Below are positions 25,942-34,354 of a DNA stretch of 64,000 nt, one piece after another; the stretch's first letter is position 1, and every line of letters begins with the position of its first letter. Origin of the DNA: JAAYYY01 sp964579295 (GTDB taxonomy: Bacteria; Chloroflexota; Anaerolineae; Promineifilales; Promineifilaceae). The notes below the pieces were generated by a model. That model saw nothing but the letters and a program-made list of their open reading frames with translations. It ran no database searches and was not told where the DNA came from. The position numbers and the translations under genes are program-made. The stretch is taken from contig CAZOGK010000001.1 in the NCBI GenBank assembly GCA_964579295.1, forward strand, positions 124,001 to 188,000, given 5' to 3'.

Positions 25942-26550
25942 TTATAACGGCTGCCGCCCTTCCAGCGCGCGCATCAGCGTGATCTCGTCGGTATACTCCA
26001 AATCACCGCCCACCGAGAGACCGCGGGCCAGCCGCGAGAGGCGCAGGCCGGGAACATCCGCCAGCCGCCGCTGCAGGTAGAGGGTGGTGGCATCGCCCTC
26101 CAGGGTGGCGTTGGTGGCGATGATCACTTCGGCGATGCCGCCCCGCTGCAGGCGGTGGACAAGCTCGTCGATCTTCAGATCTTCCGGCCCGATCCCTTCG
26201 ACCGGCGAAATGGCGCCGTGCAGCACGTGGTAGCGCCCCTTAAAGGCGCGCGACCGCTCCAGGGCGACAACATCCAGCGGCTCCTCCACCACGCAGAGCA
26301 GCGTCGCGTCGCGCTCGTCGCTGCTGCAGATGGCGCAGGGATTCTGCTCGGTAATGTTAAAGCAAAGGGAGCAGAGCTGCGTCTGTGTCTTCAGCTCCTG
26401 CAACGCGGCCGCCAGATCCAGCGCCTGATCGTTGGCGGCGCGCAGCAGGTAAAAGGTCAGCCGGGCGGCCGACTTGGGGCCGACGCCGGGCAGGCGGGCG
26501 AACTCGTCGATGAGCCGCTGCACCGGCCGCGGCAAGACGTTGTTCGTCAC
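25942..26550 (-). CDS. recR: Recombination mediator RecR
   Basis: A 202-residue DNA-repair protein that with RecO and RecF loads RecA on gapped DNA. Helix-hairpin-helix residues LPGVGPKSAARLTFYLL (20-36) are followed by a four-Cys zinc finger (C60, C63, C72, C75) and a Toprim domain (LLCVVEEPLDVVALE onward). The start is GTG at 26548-26550, only 3 nt after the ybaB stop, as is usual for this operon; the length matches the family (about 200). It belongs to the widespread dnaX-ybaB-recR cluster. Confidence 0.95.
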   Translation of the reverse strand: MTNNVLPRPVQRLIDEFARLPGVGPKSAARLTFYLLRAANDQALDLAAALQELKTQTQLCSLCFNITEQNPCAICSSDERDATLLCVVEEPLDVVALERSRAFKGRYHVLHGAISPVEGIGPEDLKIDELVHRLQRGGIAEVIIATNATLEGDATTLYLQRRLADVPGLRLSRLARGLSVGGDLEYTDEITLMRALEGRQPL

Positions 26551-26553
26551 CGG

Positions 26554-26922
26554 TTACATTCCCAGCCCGCCGAGGAGACTATTGACGTCCAGGCCGCCGG
26601 TCAGCCCTTCCATGCGCTGCGCGGCCATGGCCTGCGACTGCTCGATTGCCGCGTTGACGGCGGCGACGAGCATATCCTGCAGCATCTCCACGTCGTCGGG
26701 ATCGATCACTTCCGGGTCGATGGTGATGCTCTTGATGCGCTGCTGGCCGCTGATCTCGACGGTAATCACGCCGCCGGCGGCCGTCACCGAGATCGTCTCG
26801 TCGGCCAGCGCTTCCTGCTGCTGCGCCATCTCTTCCTGCATCTGGCGCACCTGCTGCATCAGGTTATTGGGGTCCATCCCGCCCTTGCTCTTCTTCGGAT
26901 AGCCAATTGGTCGTTTTGCCAT
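26554..26922 (-). CDS. ybaB: YbaB/EbfC nucleoid-associated protein
   Basis: A 122-residue DNA-binding protein. The ATG at 26920-26922 (MAKRPIGYPKKSKGG) is chosen over the longer frame because GAGGTAAG lies about 7 nt upstream and the family is near 110 residues. NLMQQVRQMQEEMAQQQEAL is the N-terminal helix; VTAAGGVITVEISGQQRIKSITIDPEVI and DVEMLQDMLVAAVNAAIEQSQAM are the family's dimer core. It binds DNA as a tweezer-like dimer and is conserved between dnaX and recR. It starts 10 nt after the dnaX stop. Confidence 0.93.
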   Translation of the reverse strand: MAKRPIGYPKKSKGGMDPNNLMQQVRQMQEEMAQQQEALADETISVTAAGGVITVEISGQQRIKSITIDPEVIDPDDVEMLQDMLVAAVNAAIEQSQAMAAQRMEGLTGGLDVNSLLGGLGM

Positions 26923-26932
26923 AGCTCTTACC

Positions 26933-28549
26933 TCAATCTGTCTCCTGGACCTGGCCGCCCAGCTCTTCGGCCAGGGCATAGAACTCGTCTTGCAGCGACG
27001 GCTGCTGCGGCGGCGTATACTGCCTGGTTACCACGCAGCGAACCTTGCAGCGCGTTTCCAGCAGCGCGCCCAGCGTCTTGCCGACGACCGCGCGCGCCTC
27101 CGGCTTGCTCTCGAACTTCTCTTTGAGTACGGGGAAGTCAAAGCCAAGGATGAGCGTATCGCCCTCGACGGCCAGTGGCTTGCACATTGCCAGCAGCGGC
27201 GGCAGGTTCTTATCCTGCTGCCCGGCCCGCTCGACCATCGCCGCCCAGCGGGACTGTACCGCCTGCAGCGTTAGCAGAGGCTTCGGCTCGCCCTCGCTAG
27301 CCTCCTCCGCCGCTTCAGCCACGGGGCGCGGCGGCTCCGCTGCGCCGGTGGGCGCGGGCTCCGTAAGCGGCGCCTCCGCTTGCGGCGGCTCCGGCTCAGG
27401 CTGCGCGACAGCCGCCGTTTTAGCAGGCCCGGCGACCGCGCGTGGTGGAGCAACGGCCGGCGCCGCCTCGTCCGGCAGCAGCTCGATGAAGGCCAGCTCC
27501 AGCGGCAGCTGCGGCTGCCAGCTGCTGCTGCTGGTCAGCGCCGCCTCGCTGAAGCGGCGCACCGCCTGGATCAGCCCGTCGCGGCTGGCGCGGCTTGCCT
27601 GCGCGGCCATCAGCGCCGCCTGCTCGGCGGGCGCGTCGAGGGTAATCGCCTCCCCGGCCGCCTGCAGCAGCAGCAGCTGGCGCAGGTAATCGACCATCTG
27701 CCGCGCGAACTGGCGCGCGTCGGCGCCGCTGGCCAGGCTGTCGTGAATAATCGCCAGCCCCCGGCCGCCGTCGGCGTCGAGCCAGGCCGTCGTCAGCGAG
27801 CTGACCGCCTCCAGCGAAGCCGTGCCCAGCACCATCTGCGCCTGTTCCAGGGTAATCGTCTGCCCTGGGCCGGTGACGAGCTGGTCCAGCAGGCTTTCGG
27901 CGTCACGGATGCTGCCGGCCCCCTGGCGCGCCACCAGCGCCAGCGCTTCGGAGTCGATGGTCAGCCCTTCACGGCTGGCGATCCAGTCGAGCCGGCCCAT
28001 AATCTCCTGCTGGCTGAGCAGGCGGAAGTTGAACTGCTGGCAGCGAGACTTGATCGTCGCCAGCACCTTGTGCTCTTCGGTCGTCGCCAGCACGAACTTG
28101 GCGTGGGCCGGCGGCTCTTCCAGCGTCTTCAGCAGGGCGTTGAAGGCCGCCGTCGAGAGCATATGCACCTCGTCGATAATGTAGACCTTGAAACGCCCCT
28201 CGCCGGGGGAAAAATTAATCTTGTCGCGCAGGGCGCGGATGTCGTCGACGCCGGTGTTGGAGGCAGCGTCAATCTCGATCAGGTCGAGAAAGCGGTTCTC
28301 GTTAATGGCCCGGCAGGCGGCGCACTCGTCGCAGGGCCGCTCCCGCTCATCTTCGGCCAGGCAGTTGACGGCCTTTGCCAGCAGCCGCGCCACGGTCGTC
28401 TTGCCCGTGCCGCGCGGGCCGGAAAAGAGATAGGCGTGGCCGACGCGGCCCGCGGCTACGGCATTGCGCAGGGTGCGGGTAACGTGTTCCTGGCCGACAA
28501 CATCGGCAAAGCGAGCGGGGCGCCATTTGCGGTAGAGGGCCTGTGACAT
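26933..28549 (-). CDS. dnaX: DNA polymerase III subunit gamma/tau
   Basis: A 538-residue clamp-loader ATPase. The ATG at 28547-28549 (MSQALYRKWRP) gives the canonical N-terminus. Walker A is GPRGTGKTT (44-52), the zinc module is C63, C73, C76 and C79, Walker B is VYIIDEVHML, the arginine-finger motif is SRC in TIKSRCQQFNF. A Pro/Ala/Glu-rich linker (about 375-430) leads to a C-terminal tau-type domain (LILGFDFPVLKEKFESKPEAR) that should contact the polymerase or helicase. No programmed frameshift signal was apparent to me. It is the first gene of the dnaX-ybaB-recR operon. Confidence 0.95.
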   Translation of the reverse strand: MSQALYRKWRPARFADVVGQEHVTRTLRNAVAAGRVGHAYLFSGPRGTGKTTVARLLAKAVNCLAEDERERPCDECAACRAINENRFLDLIEIDAASNTGVDDIRALRDKINFSPGEGRFKVYIIDEVHMLSTAAFNALLKTLEEPPAHAKFVLATTEEHKVLATIKSRCQQFNFRLLSQQEIMGRLDWIASREGLTIDSEALALVARQGAGSIRDAESLLDQLVTGPGQTITLEQAQMVLGTASLEAVSSLTTAWLDADGGRGLAIIHDSLASGADARQFARQMVDYLRQLLLLQAAGEAITLDAPAEQAALMAAQASRASRDGLIQAVRRFSEAALTSSSSWQPQLPLELAFIELLPDEAAPAVAPPRAVAGPAKTAAVAQPEPEPPQAEAPLTEPAPTGAAEPPRPVAEAAEEASEGEPKPLLTLQAVQSRWAAMVERAGQQDKNLPPLLAMCKPLAVEGDTLILGFDFPVLKEKFESKPEARAVVGKTLGALLETRCKVRCVVTRQYTPPQQPSLQDEFYALAEELGGQVQETD

Positions 28550-28623
28550 GGTGCGTGTAGTGTAGCATTGCGGGTAGGGCCAGGCAACCGCCGGGAGCGC
28601 GGCGCCAGAGGTGGCCACTCTGG

Positions 28624-28651
28624 TTGCGAGGGCTTCTCAGAGTGCTATAAT
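28624..28651 (+). promoter_or_regulatory. tatA promoter
   Basis: TTGCGA (28624-28629) and a perfect TATAAT (28646-28651) are separated by 16 nt, 49 nt before the tatA start. The promoter is divergent from dnaX. Confidence 0.6.
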
Positions 28652-28700
28652 GGCTCTATTGAACGTTGCTGCGTGGAAGCAGGAACAAGGAGTAAACACG

Positions 28701-28886
28701 ATGCCTGGTGGTTTGGAACTGGTCATCATTCTCGTCGTCGTGATTCTCGTCTTCGGCGTTGGCCGCATCAGCAAGATCGGAAGCGAATTAGGACAAGGCG
28801 TCCGCAACTTCCGCGAGGGTATGCGGGAAGGACTGGAAGAAGGGAAGGACGAGGCGGAGAAGGTCGAGCCGACCGAAAAGTATTAG
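28701..28886 (+). CDS. tatA: Twin-arginine translocase subunit TatA/E
   Basis: A 61-residue membrane protein of the Tat pathway, which exports folded proteins. One N-terminal transmembrane helix (LELVIILVVVILVFG) is followed by the hinge FGVGRISKIGSELGQG and the amphipathic helix VRNFREGMREGLEEGKDEAEK, then an acidic tail. The FGxGR hinge is the family hallmark. AAGGAG lies 8 nt before the ATG at 28701; a longer open frame upstream is not coding. It has its own promoter and a strong terminator, so it is monocistronic; tatC is not in the window. Confidence 0.92.
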   Translation: MPGGLELVIILVVVILVFGVGRISKIGSELGQGVRNFREGMREGLEEGKDEAEKVEPTEKY

Positions 28887-28914
28887 GCAACTCAGCCAGC
28901 TATGCTGTCATTGG

Positions 28915-28943
28915 AAAGGGGCGCCCGCGCGGGCGCCCCTTTT
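28915..28943 (+). terminator. Terminator after tatA
   Basis: A perfect 12-bp stem, AAAGGGGCGCCC against GGGCGCCCCTTT, with a GCGC loop and a T-run. It lies between the convergent tatA and secreted-protein genes and could act in both directions. Confidence 0.85.
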
Positions 28944-28952
28944 GCGTTTCTG

Positions 28953-30008
28953 CTATTCGCCGCCGATCACGGCGGGTAGGTAGAGGTTGTGTACGTCCTC
29001 CAGGACGACGATGCGCGCGGGAACTGCCGCCACAGGCTGGGCCGTGTCCGGGCTGGAGAAATGAAGGACGGTCTGGTGGTCGCCCGGCGGCAAAGCAACG
29101 CTATCCAGCGTCACGGTGAGCGCGCTGCCCGTCTGGCCGCTGGTCGCGGATAGGGTAGGGGTAAGTGTTCCGTCCAGGTCCAGTACTAGCTCCCACGACG
29201 TCTCAGGGTCACATAACCAGTTGGTATTGATGGTCTTGGTCACCGTCTGGTGGTCGCCGGGCGGCACAACCAGCAGCAGCTCGCCATCCGGTAGCACCGG
29301 CTCGATCTGGCGCAGGTTGGCATCGTCCCAATATGCGTCGTTATGTTTGACCGCCCATTCCGGTTGCGAATAGACGTAAACCGTTAGGGTGCTGGCTTGC
29401 GCCGTGGCGCTGACAGCAAAAGGCGCATAGTAGTCGTACTGGAGCTGGAGGGGACCCCACTCGATAGCACCACTTTGCCAGTCGGTACCGCCCGTTGGAT
29501 CGATACCGACACGCTGCCGGAAGTTGCCATAAAAGGGACCAGAATACCAGTCTTCGTCGTCCTCGGCCGACCACGAGTGGCCCCAGGCACTGAAGCAATA
29601 TGTCTCACCTGGTGTGACAGTGGCTTGCTGGTAAAATCCCGCCTCGTGAGTCCGCCAGAATGTGAAGTATGCCTGGGCCGTGTCCCCCGATCGAACCCGA
29701 ACCGGATCGGTATGCTTTCGATCAATCGGCTTGTACTCGGGCATCGCCAGCGTGTCGCCCTCTTGGTGTGACCGCCAATATGGCGTCCAGCCGGGGGCCA
29801 TCTGCGCTGTGTCGCATATTTCTGACTCGCAGTCGGGATGGCCGCCGGGGGGAACATATCCGGAATACTCTCCCTCAAACGAGGGGTTGTTCAGCAGATT
29901 CGGTCCCAGCGCTGCCAGCTCAGGCGCCTCAGCCGCAGGCGCGGCGAAGGCGCTGGCGCCGGCTACCAGCAAGAGACCGGCCATGATCAACAAGAGTCGA
30001 GCAAACAT
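28953..30008 (-). CDS. Secreted carbohydrate-binding-like protein
   Basis: A 351-residue exported protein. The signal peptide is LLLIMAGLLLVAGASAFAAPA. The mature part begins NLLNNPSFEGEYSGYV, the usual opening of jelly-roll (CBM_4_9-like) modules, and includes YCFSAWGHSWS and a beta-rich region to about 215. Residues 225-335 contain two repeats built around LPPGDHQTV (VVPPGDHQTVTKTI and ALPPGDHQTVLHFS), resembling a BACON/viral-like beta-sandwich. It ends VHNLYLPAVIGGE, the YLPxV tail seen in other secreted proteins of the window. GGAGG lies 8 nt before the ATG. Ligand unknown; cell-surface glycan binding is an inference. Confidence 0.65.
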   Translation of the reverse strand: MFARLLLIMAGLLLVAGASAFAAPAAEAPELAALGPNLLNNPSFEGEYSGYVPPGGHPDCESEICDTAQMAPGWTPYWRSHQEGDTLAMPEYKPIDRKHTDPVRVRSGDTAQAYFTFWRTHEAGFYQQATVTPGETYCFSAWGHSWSAEDDEDWYSGPFYGNFRQRVGIDPTGGTDWQSGAIEWGPLQLQYDYYAPFAVSATAQASTLTVYVYSQPEWAVKHNDAYWDDANLRQIEPVLPDGELLLVVPPGDHQTVTKTINTNWLCDPETSWELVLDLDGTLTPTLSATSGQTGSALTVTLDSVALPPGDHQTVLHFSSPDTAQPVAAVPARIVVLEDVHNLYLPAVIGGE

Positions 30009-30169
30009 AGGCGTTTCCTCCGGCCACTAACGGGCGAGGTTGACACTATTGTACTGCAGAATTGGTAAAATCCCGCGCTCATATGGGCGGGTTGTCTCGA
30101 TTGCCCTGTCCCATTACTTATGTTAAAACCGCGCTGACAAATAAGCTTGCAGTCACCAAGGAGTCCACA

Positions 30170-32671
30170 ATGCGCCGTCCCATCCTCCGCTCAATCCTGC
30201 TCACGCTGCTTCTCGTCGTCCTGCTCGTCGGGATTGCCGTGGCTGTGGCCGGCTACATCTTTATCCGCCTGCCTTATCCGACCACCGACGGCCGGCTGGA
30301 GCTGGAAGGGCTCCGCGATATTGTCCACGTCTACCGCGACGAACATGGCGTGCCGCACATCTATGCCATGAACGACCACGACCTCTACTTCGCCCAGGGC
30401 TTTGTGCACGCTCAGGACCGCTTCTGGCAGATGGAGTTCTGGCGGCACATCGGCCAGGGGCGCGTCTCGGAGATTGTTGGCGAAGCCGGCCTGGAGCAGG
30501 ATCGCTTTATCCGCACAGTCGGCTGGAACCGCATGGCCGAGGCGGCCACAGACTACCTGGCCGCCGAGGCGCCGGAGACGATGGACTACCTCGAAGCCTA
30601 TAGCGCCGGCGTCAACGCCTACCTGGCGCAGCAGGGCGACAATATCTCCATCAACCGGCGCATCCTGGCGTTGGTGGGCGAGCCGTGGGAGATCGAGCCC
30701 TGGGAGCCGCTGCACTCTGTCGCCTGGAGCATCGTCATGTCCTGGGACCTGGGCGGCAACTGGGACGCCGAGCGCAGCCGGGCGGCCATGATCCGCACCC
30801 TGGGAGAGGCGACCACGGCCAGCCTGCTGCCGCCTTACCCCTTTGACAGCCGCCCGGTGATCGCGCCGGCTGAGCTGCTGCACAACCGCGATGCGCTGCA
30901 GCCGGCCGGCGCCGAGAGCGGCTGGCTGCCGCCCGAGGTGGACTGGAGCCGCGTGGATACGACGCTGGTAGGCGAGCCGCCGGCGTTGGCCCTGGCGATG
31001 GGCTCTGACGCCGTGGGCAGCAACAACTGGGTGGTCTCCGGCGAACACACGGCCAGTGGCCAGCCGCTGCTGGCGAATGACCCGCATCTGGGCATCCAGA
31101 TGCCGTCTATCTGGTACGCCATCGGCCTGCACGGGCCGGGCATGAACGTCGCCGGTTTCAGCTTTGCCGGTGTGCCCGGCGTCGTCATCGGCCACAATGA
31201 CCATATCGCCTGGGGCGTGACCAACGTCGGTCCCGATGTGCAGGATCTGTATATCGAGCGGGTCAACCCGAGCAACGCAAACCAGGTAGAATATCAGGGC
31301 CAGTGGGAAGATATGGAGGTCATCAGCGAGCGCATCCTGGTGAATGGAGGCGAGCCGGTGGAGCTGACCGTGCGCATCACCCGCCATGGGCCCATCCTCA
31401 ACGAGGTCGTGGACGGCGAGAGCGATCTGCTGGCTTTCCGCTGGACGGCGCAGGAGCCAAACGCCATTTTCCACGCCTTCATGCTGCTTAACCGTGCGCA
31501 TAACTATGACGACTTCCGCGAGGCGCTGCGCTACTTCGACGTGCCGGCGCAGAACTTTGTTTATGCCGACGTCGACGGCAACATCGCCTACCAGATGCCC
31601 GGCCGCATCCCCATTCGCGGCAATGGCATGGGACTGGTCCCCGTTCCCGGCTGGACCGGGGAGTATGAATGGGAAGGCTACATTCCCTACGAAGAGCTGC
31701 CGGCGCTCTACAACCCGGAGCCGGGCTACATCGTCACTGCCAACAACAGCGTGATTGACGAGGATTATCCCTACTTCATCAACTACACCTGGGCCGACGG
31801 CGACCGCGCCCAGCGCATCGAGGAGATGCTGCAGGCGCAGATCGAGGACGGGGCGCCCCTGACTATTGCCGACATGGCCCGCATCCAGATGGACAACAAA
31901 ACGCTGCTGGCCGAGAGCTACATCCCGCTGCTGCAGGGGCTGCGCAGCGACGAGCCGCGCGTGCAGGCAGCCATCGAGCGGCTGCGCGGCTGGGATATGC
32001 AGGCGGACGCCGCCAGCGTGCCGGCGGCGCTGTTTGAAATTTTCACCGTGCAGCTGGCGCAGGCCACGCTGGCCGACGAGCTGGGTGAGGAAAGCGACCG
32101 CTATATTACGGGCGGCAGCAGCGTGCGCATGTTGCTCCACGCCCTGGCCGGGCAGCCGGACGCTATCTGGTGGGATGACCAGACCACGGCTGAGACGGAG
32201 AGCCGTGAGCAGATTATTCTGCAGGCGCTGCACGATAGCGTCGATTGGCTGGAAGAGAACGTGGGCGACGACCCGGAGCAGTGGGTCTGGGGCGAGCTGC
32301 ACACGGCGACTTTTGTCAGCCAGCCGTTGGGCCTGAGCGGGATTGGGCCCATCGAGGCGCTGGTCAACCGCGGGCCGTTCCCGGTGGGCGGCACGAGCAA
32401 TGCGCCCAACGCCACAAGCTGGAGCTGGGGCAACCCGGCGGCCGTGCGCGGGCTGCCGTCGCTGCGCATGGTGCTGGATCTCAGTGACTTCGACAGCAGC
32501 CTGGGGATTCATACCACGGGCCAGAGCGGTCACCCGTTCCATCTGCACTATGATGACCTGATTCCGCTGTGGCAGGAAGGTGAATACCACCCGCTGTGGT
32601 TCACGCCGCGGGCGATTACAGAGGCGACGGTGGATCACCTGAGGCTGCTCCCCGCAGCAGCCGGCGACTAG
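30170..32671 (+). CDS. Penicillin acylase family protein
   Basis: An 833-residue N-terminal-nucleophile hydrolase. The ATG at 30170 (MRRPILRSILL) follows AAGGAG by 6 nt and starts a signal anchor. The alpha-subunit region has VYRDEHGVPHIYAMNDHDLYFAQGFVHAQDRFWQME, the family signature. The autocatalytic cleavage site is GSNNWVVSG, making S284 the predicted nucleophile after processing. NDPHLGIQMPSIWY and HNDHIAWGVTNVGPDVQDLYIE follow. Members hydrolyse amide bonds of penicillins, acyl-homoserine lactones or other N-acyl compounds; the substrate is not evident. An extended -10 (TGGTAAAAT at 30063-30071) lies upstream. The gene stands alone. Confidence 0.92.
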   Translation: MRRPILRSILLTLLLVVLLVGIAVAVAGYIFIRLPYPTTDGRLELEGLRDIVHVYRDEHGVPHIYAMNDHDLYFAQGFVHAQDRFWQMEFWRHIGQGRVSEIVGEAGLEQDRFIRTVGWNRMAEAATDYLAAEAPETMDYLEAYSAGVNAYLAQQGDNISINRRILALVGEPWEIEPWEPLHSVAWSIVMSWDLGGNWDAERSRAAMIRTLGEATTASLLPPYPFDSRPVIAPAELLHNRDALQPAGAESGWLPPEVDWSRVDTTLVGEPPALALAMGSDAVGSNNWVVSGEHTASGQPLLANDPHLGIQMPSIWYAIGLHGPGMNVAGFSFAGVPGVVIGHNDHIAWGVTNVGPDVQDLYIERVNPSNANQVEYQGQWEDMEVISERILVNGGEPVELTVRITRHGPILNEVVDGESDLLAFRWTAQEPNAIFHAFMLLNRAHNYDDFREALRYFDVPAQNFVYADVDGNIAYQMPGRIPIRGNGMGLVPVPGWTGEYEWEGYIPYEELPALYNPEPGYIVTANNSVIDEDYPYFINYTWADGDRAQRIEEMLQAQIEDGAPLTIADMARIQMDNKTLLAESYIPLLQGLRSDEPRVQAAIERLRGWDMQADAASVPAALFEIFTVQLAQATLADELGEESDRYITGGSSVRMLLHALAGQPDAIWWDDQTTAETESREQIILQALHDSVDWLEENVGDDPEQWVWGELHTATFVSQPLGLSGIGPIEALVNRGPFPVGGTSNAPNATSWSWGNPAAVRGLPSLRMVLDLSDFDSSLGIHTTGQSGHPFHLHYDDLIPLWQEGEYHPLWFTPRAITEATVDHLRLLPAAAGD

Positions 32672-32691
32672 GCCGCACTTCCCGGCCCGGT

Positions 32692-32964
32692 CTAGATGAC
32701 GTTAAAGACGACCAGCGCGCCGACGGCGATGGCGACGATGTCCAGCAGGAGGAGCAGGGCCAGAATAAAACGCTGCTGCGGCGAGAACTGGCCGAGGAAG
32801 CCGCGCTCGGCAACAACTTCCTCCTCTAACTCCTCGAACTCCATCTCGTCGTAGACCGCGCTGGTGCGCATGGTCTTTTCGCGGAGACGATCGAACTCGT
32901 CCTCGAAATCGAACGGGTCTGCTGCTACTTCTGCTTCTTCGTCGAAGTCAAACTCTTCGGCCAT
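32692..32964 (-). CDS. Small acidic tail-anchored membrane protein
   Basis: A 90-residue protein I do not recognise. The first 55 residues are strongly acidic (DFDEEAEVAADPFDFEDEFD; MEFEELEEEVVAE), followed by GFLGQFSPQQR and a single C-terminal hydrophobic helix (FILALLLLLDIVAIAVGALVVF). It therefore looks tail-anchored with an acidic cytoplasmic arm. AGGAGG lies 7 nt before the ATG, which supports its being a real gene. It is convergent with the penicillin acylase gene, with stop codons 20 nt apart. The C-terminal layout (FxxxQRxxLALLLLLDIxxIxxGxxV) is consistent with a conserved lineage-specific family, but I cannot name it. Confidence 0.7.
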   Translation of the reverse strand: MAEEFDFDEEAEVAADPFDFEDEFDRLREKTMRTSAVYDEMEFEELEEEVVAERGFLGQFSPQQRFILALLLLLDIVAIAVGALVVFNVI

Positions 32965-33088
32965 CCCACCCTCCTTTGGTGCTGACTGGCTTGGTATAGG
33001 CTACCGATCTTTATGACAAATGTCAAAATAACCTAAGTACCCCAGGGAGAGAGCAGGTGAGAGCAGGCTGAAGCGCCTTCCCGTTGCC

Positions 33089-33116
33089 TTGACAGCCGGT
33101 CTGCTTGGGCTATAAT
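33089..33116 (+). promoter_or_regulatory. tRNA-Leu promoter, consensus
   Basis: Perfect TTGACA (33089-33094) and perfect TATAAT (33111-33116) with a 16-nt spacer, 14 nt before the tRNA 5' end. Confidence 0.85.
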
Positions 33117-33130
33117 CAGCTGTGCGATTT

Positions 33131-33212
33131 GCCCTGGTGGCGGAATTGGTATACGCGGTAGGTTGAGGGCCTATGCCTTTACGGCGTGGAGGTTCGAGTC
33201 CTCTCCAGGGCA
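33131..33212 (+). tRNA. tRNA-Leu(GAG)
   Basis: Acceptor arms GCCCTGG and CCAGGGC pair perfectly. The D-arm (GGCGGAATTGGTATACGC) is typical of class II leucine tRNAs; the anticodon loop TTGAGGG gives GAG, reading CUC/CUU. A variable arm (TGCCTTTACGGCGT) and T-arm GGAGG-TTCGAGT-CCTCT follow. The 3' end is discriminator A then CTA, so CCA is not encoded and must be added by a nucleotidyltransferase; a candidate enzyme is encoded at 49500-52148. Confidence 0.95.
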
Positions 33213-33216
33213 CTAG

Positions 33217-33243
33217 ACGCCGGGATCACTCTCGGCGTTTTTT
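33217..33243 (+). terminator. Terminator after tRNA-Leu
   Basis: ACGCCG (33217-33222) pairs with CGGCGT (33233-33238), followed by six T's. Confidence 0.75.
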
Positions 33244-33255
33244 GTTGGCCCGGCG

Positions 33256-34209
33256 CTATAGCTCAGCGGCGACAGCCGGGGTCTCCCTCTGGAAGCGCGG
33301 ATCGGTCGCCAGGGTGCGGCGCAGCCCCTCTTGCAGCGTGACCTGCGCCTCCCAACCCAGGAGCTGCTGCGCCCGGCTGACGTCGGCGACCAGACGCCGC
33401 ACACCCCCCGTCTTTTCTGTATTGGACAGCAGGTTGACCTTTTGTCCGGTCGCGGCCGCCACCAGCCCGGCCAACTCCCCTACGCTTGTCTCCTGCCCGC
33501 TGCCCACATTGATCACCATACGGTTGACCTCGCCGGCGTCCGCTGCTTTGACCAGGGCCGCGACCACGTCGCTGACGTAGATGAAATCGCGCGTCTGGTC
33601 CCCCTGGCCGTAGAGGACCAGTGAGCCGCCGCTCATCGCCTGGTAAAGGAAGCGGGGCACCACAGGCGCGTGCGCCACGGGCAGGCTCTGCCCCGGCCCA
33701 TAGGCGTTAAAGATGCGCAGAGCGACTGTCTCAATGCCCCAGAGGGCGCCAATGGTGTGCACGTACTGCTCGGCCGCCAGCTTGCTGACCGCATAGGGCG
33801 AGTCGGGGTGGGGCGTGTCCGTCTCGCGCACCGGCTGGCGCTCCTGATGGCCGTAGATGGCGCCCGACGAGGCCAGGATGACCCGGCTGACGCCGGCGTC
33901 GCGCATCGCTTCCATCAGGCTCACCGTGCCGCCAACGTTGACGCTGTTATAGTCGCGCGGATAGAGCACGGACTGGGCTACGGAGACGCGGGCAGCCAGA
34001 TGGTAAACGCAGTCTACGTCCTGCAGCGCCGACCAGAGCTGGGGGATGTTGTTCACGTCCCCGCGGGTGAAGTGGACGGCAGGCGATAGCGATGAGCGGT
34101 CCCCGCTGCTCAGGTCGTCCAGGACACGGACGCTATGCCCTTCTTCAACCAGCCTGTTAGCCAGCGCGGAACCGAGGAAGCCAGCCCCGCCTGTCACCAG
34201 AATACGCAT
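33256..34209 (-). CDS. NAD-dependent nucleotide-sugar epimerase/dehydratase
   Basis: A 317-residue extended SDR enzyme. The ATG at 34207-34209 (MRILVTGGAGFLGSALANRL) starts at the Rossmann strand and is preceded by GAGGGG; the longer frame is not needed. GGAGFLG binds NAD(P). The active-site triad is Thr/Ser in LASSGAIYG, and YxxxK in YAVSKLAAEQY. RIFNAYGPGQ and DQTRDFIYVSDVV are typical of UDP-glucose 4-epimerase/UDP-glucuronate decarboxylase-like enzymes. It supplies sugar donors for glycan synthesis. The exact reaction cannot be fixed from motifs. Confidence 0.88.
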   Translation of the reverse strand: MRILVTGGAGFLGSALANRLVEEGHSVRVLDDLSSGDRSSLSPAVHFTRGDVNNIPQLWSALQDVDCVYHLAARVSVAQSVLYPRDYNSVNVGGTVSLMEAMRDAGVSRVILASSGAIYGHQERQPVRETDTPHPDSPYAVSKLAAEQYVHTIGALWGIETVALRIFNAYGPGQSLPVAHAPVVPRFLYQAMSGGSLVLYGQGDQTRDFIYVSDVVAALVKAADAGEVNRMVINVGSGQETSVGELAGLVAAATGQKVNLLSNTEKTGGVRRLVADVSRAQQLLGWEAQVTLQEGLRRTLATDPRFQRETPAVAAEL

Positions 34210-34319
34210 GGAATTATCCCCTCGTAACGCTCTTGTTCGCCTCCGACCGCCGGGCCTTGATTCGCAGCTCCGGACAGGTATCATGGCACAAAGGCCGGCG
34301 GCGCGCAAGCAGCGCGGCC

Positions 34320-34348
34320 TTGTCGCCCCTGCAGCGTGCGTCTATCAT
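34320..34348 (+). promoter_or_regulatory. Promoter giving a leaderless start for the metalloprotease-like gene
   Basis: TTGTCG (34320-34325), a 17-nt spacer and TATCAT (34343-34348) end 6 nt before the ATG at 34355. Transcription would begin at or next to the start codon. Confidence 0.5.
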
Positions 34349-34354
34349 TACCCC

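Noticed and set aside
28550..28700. Possible SRP RNA upstream of dnaX
   Set aside because: In several genomes ffs precedes dnaX, but the conserved GGUC...GGAAGGAAGCA-type core is absent; the stretch holds the tatA promoter.
30191..32638. Long minus-strand open frame opposite the penicillin acylase gene
   Set aside because: His/Arg/Gln-rich translation typical of an antisense shadow in GC-rich DNA; the plus strand carries the recognisable enzyme.
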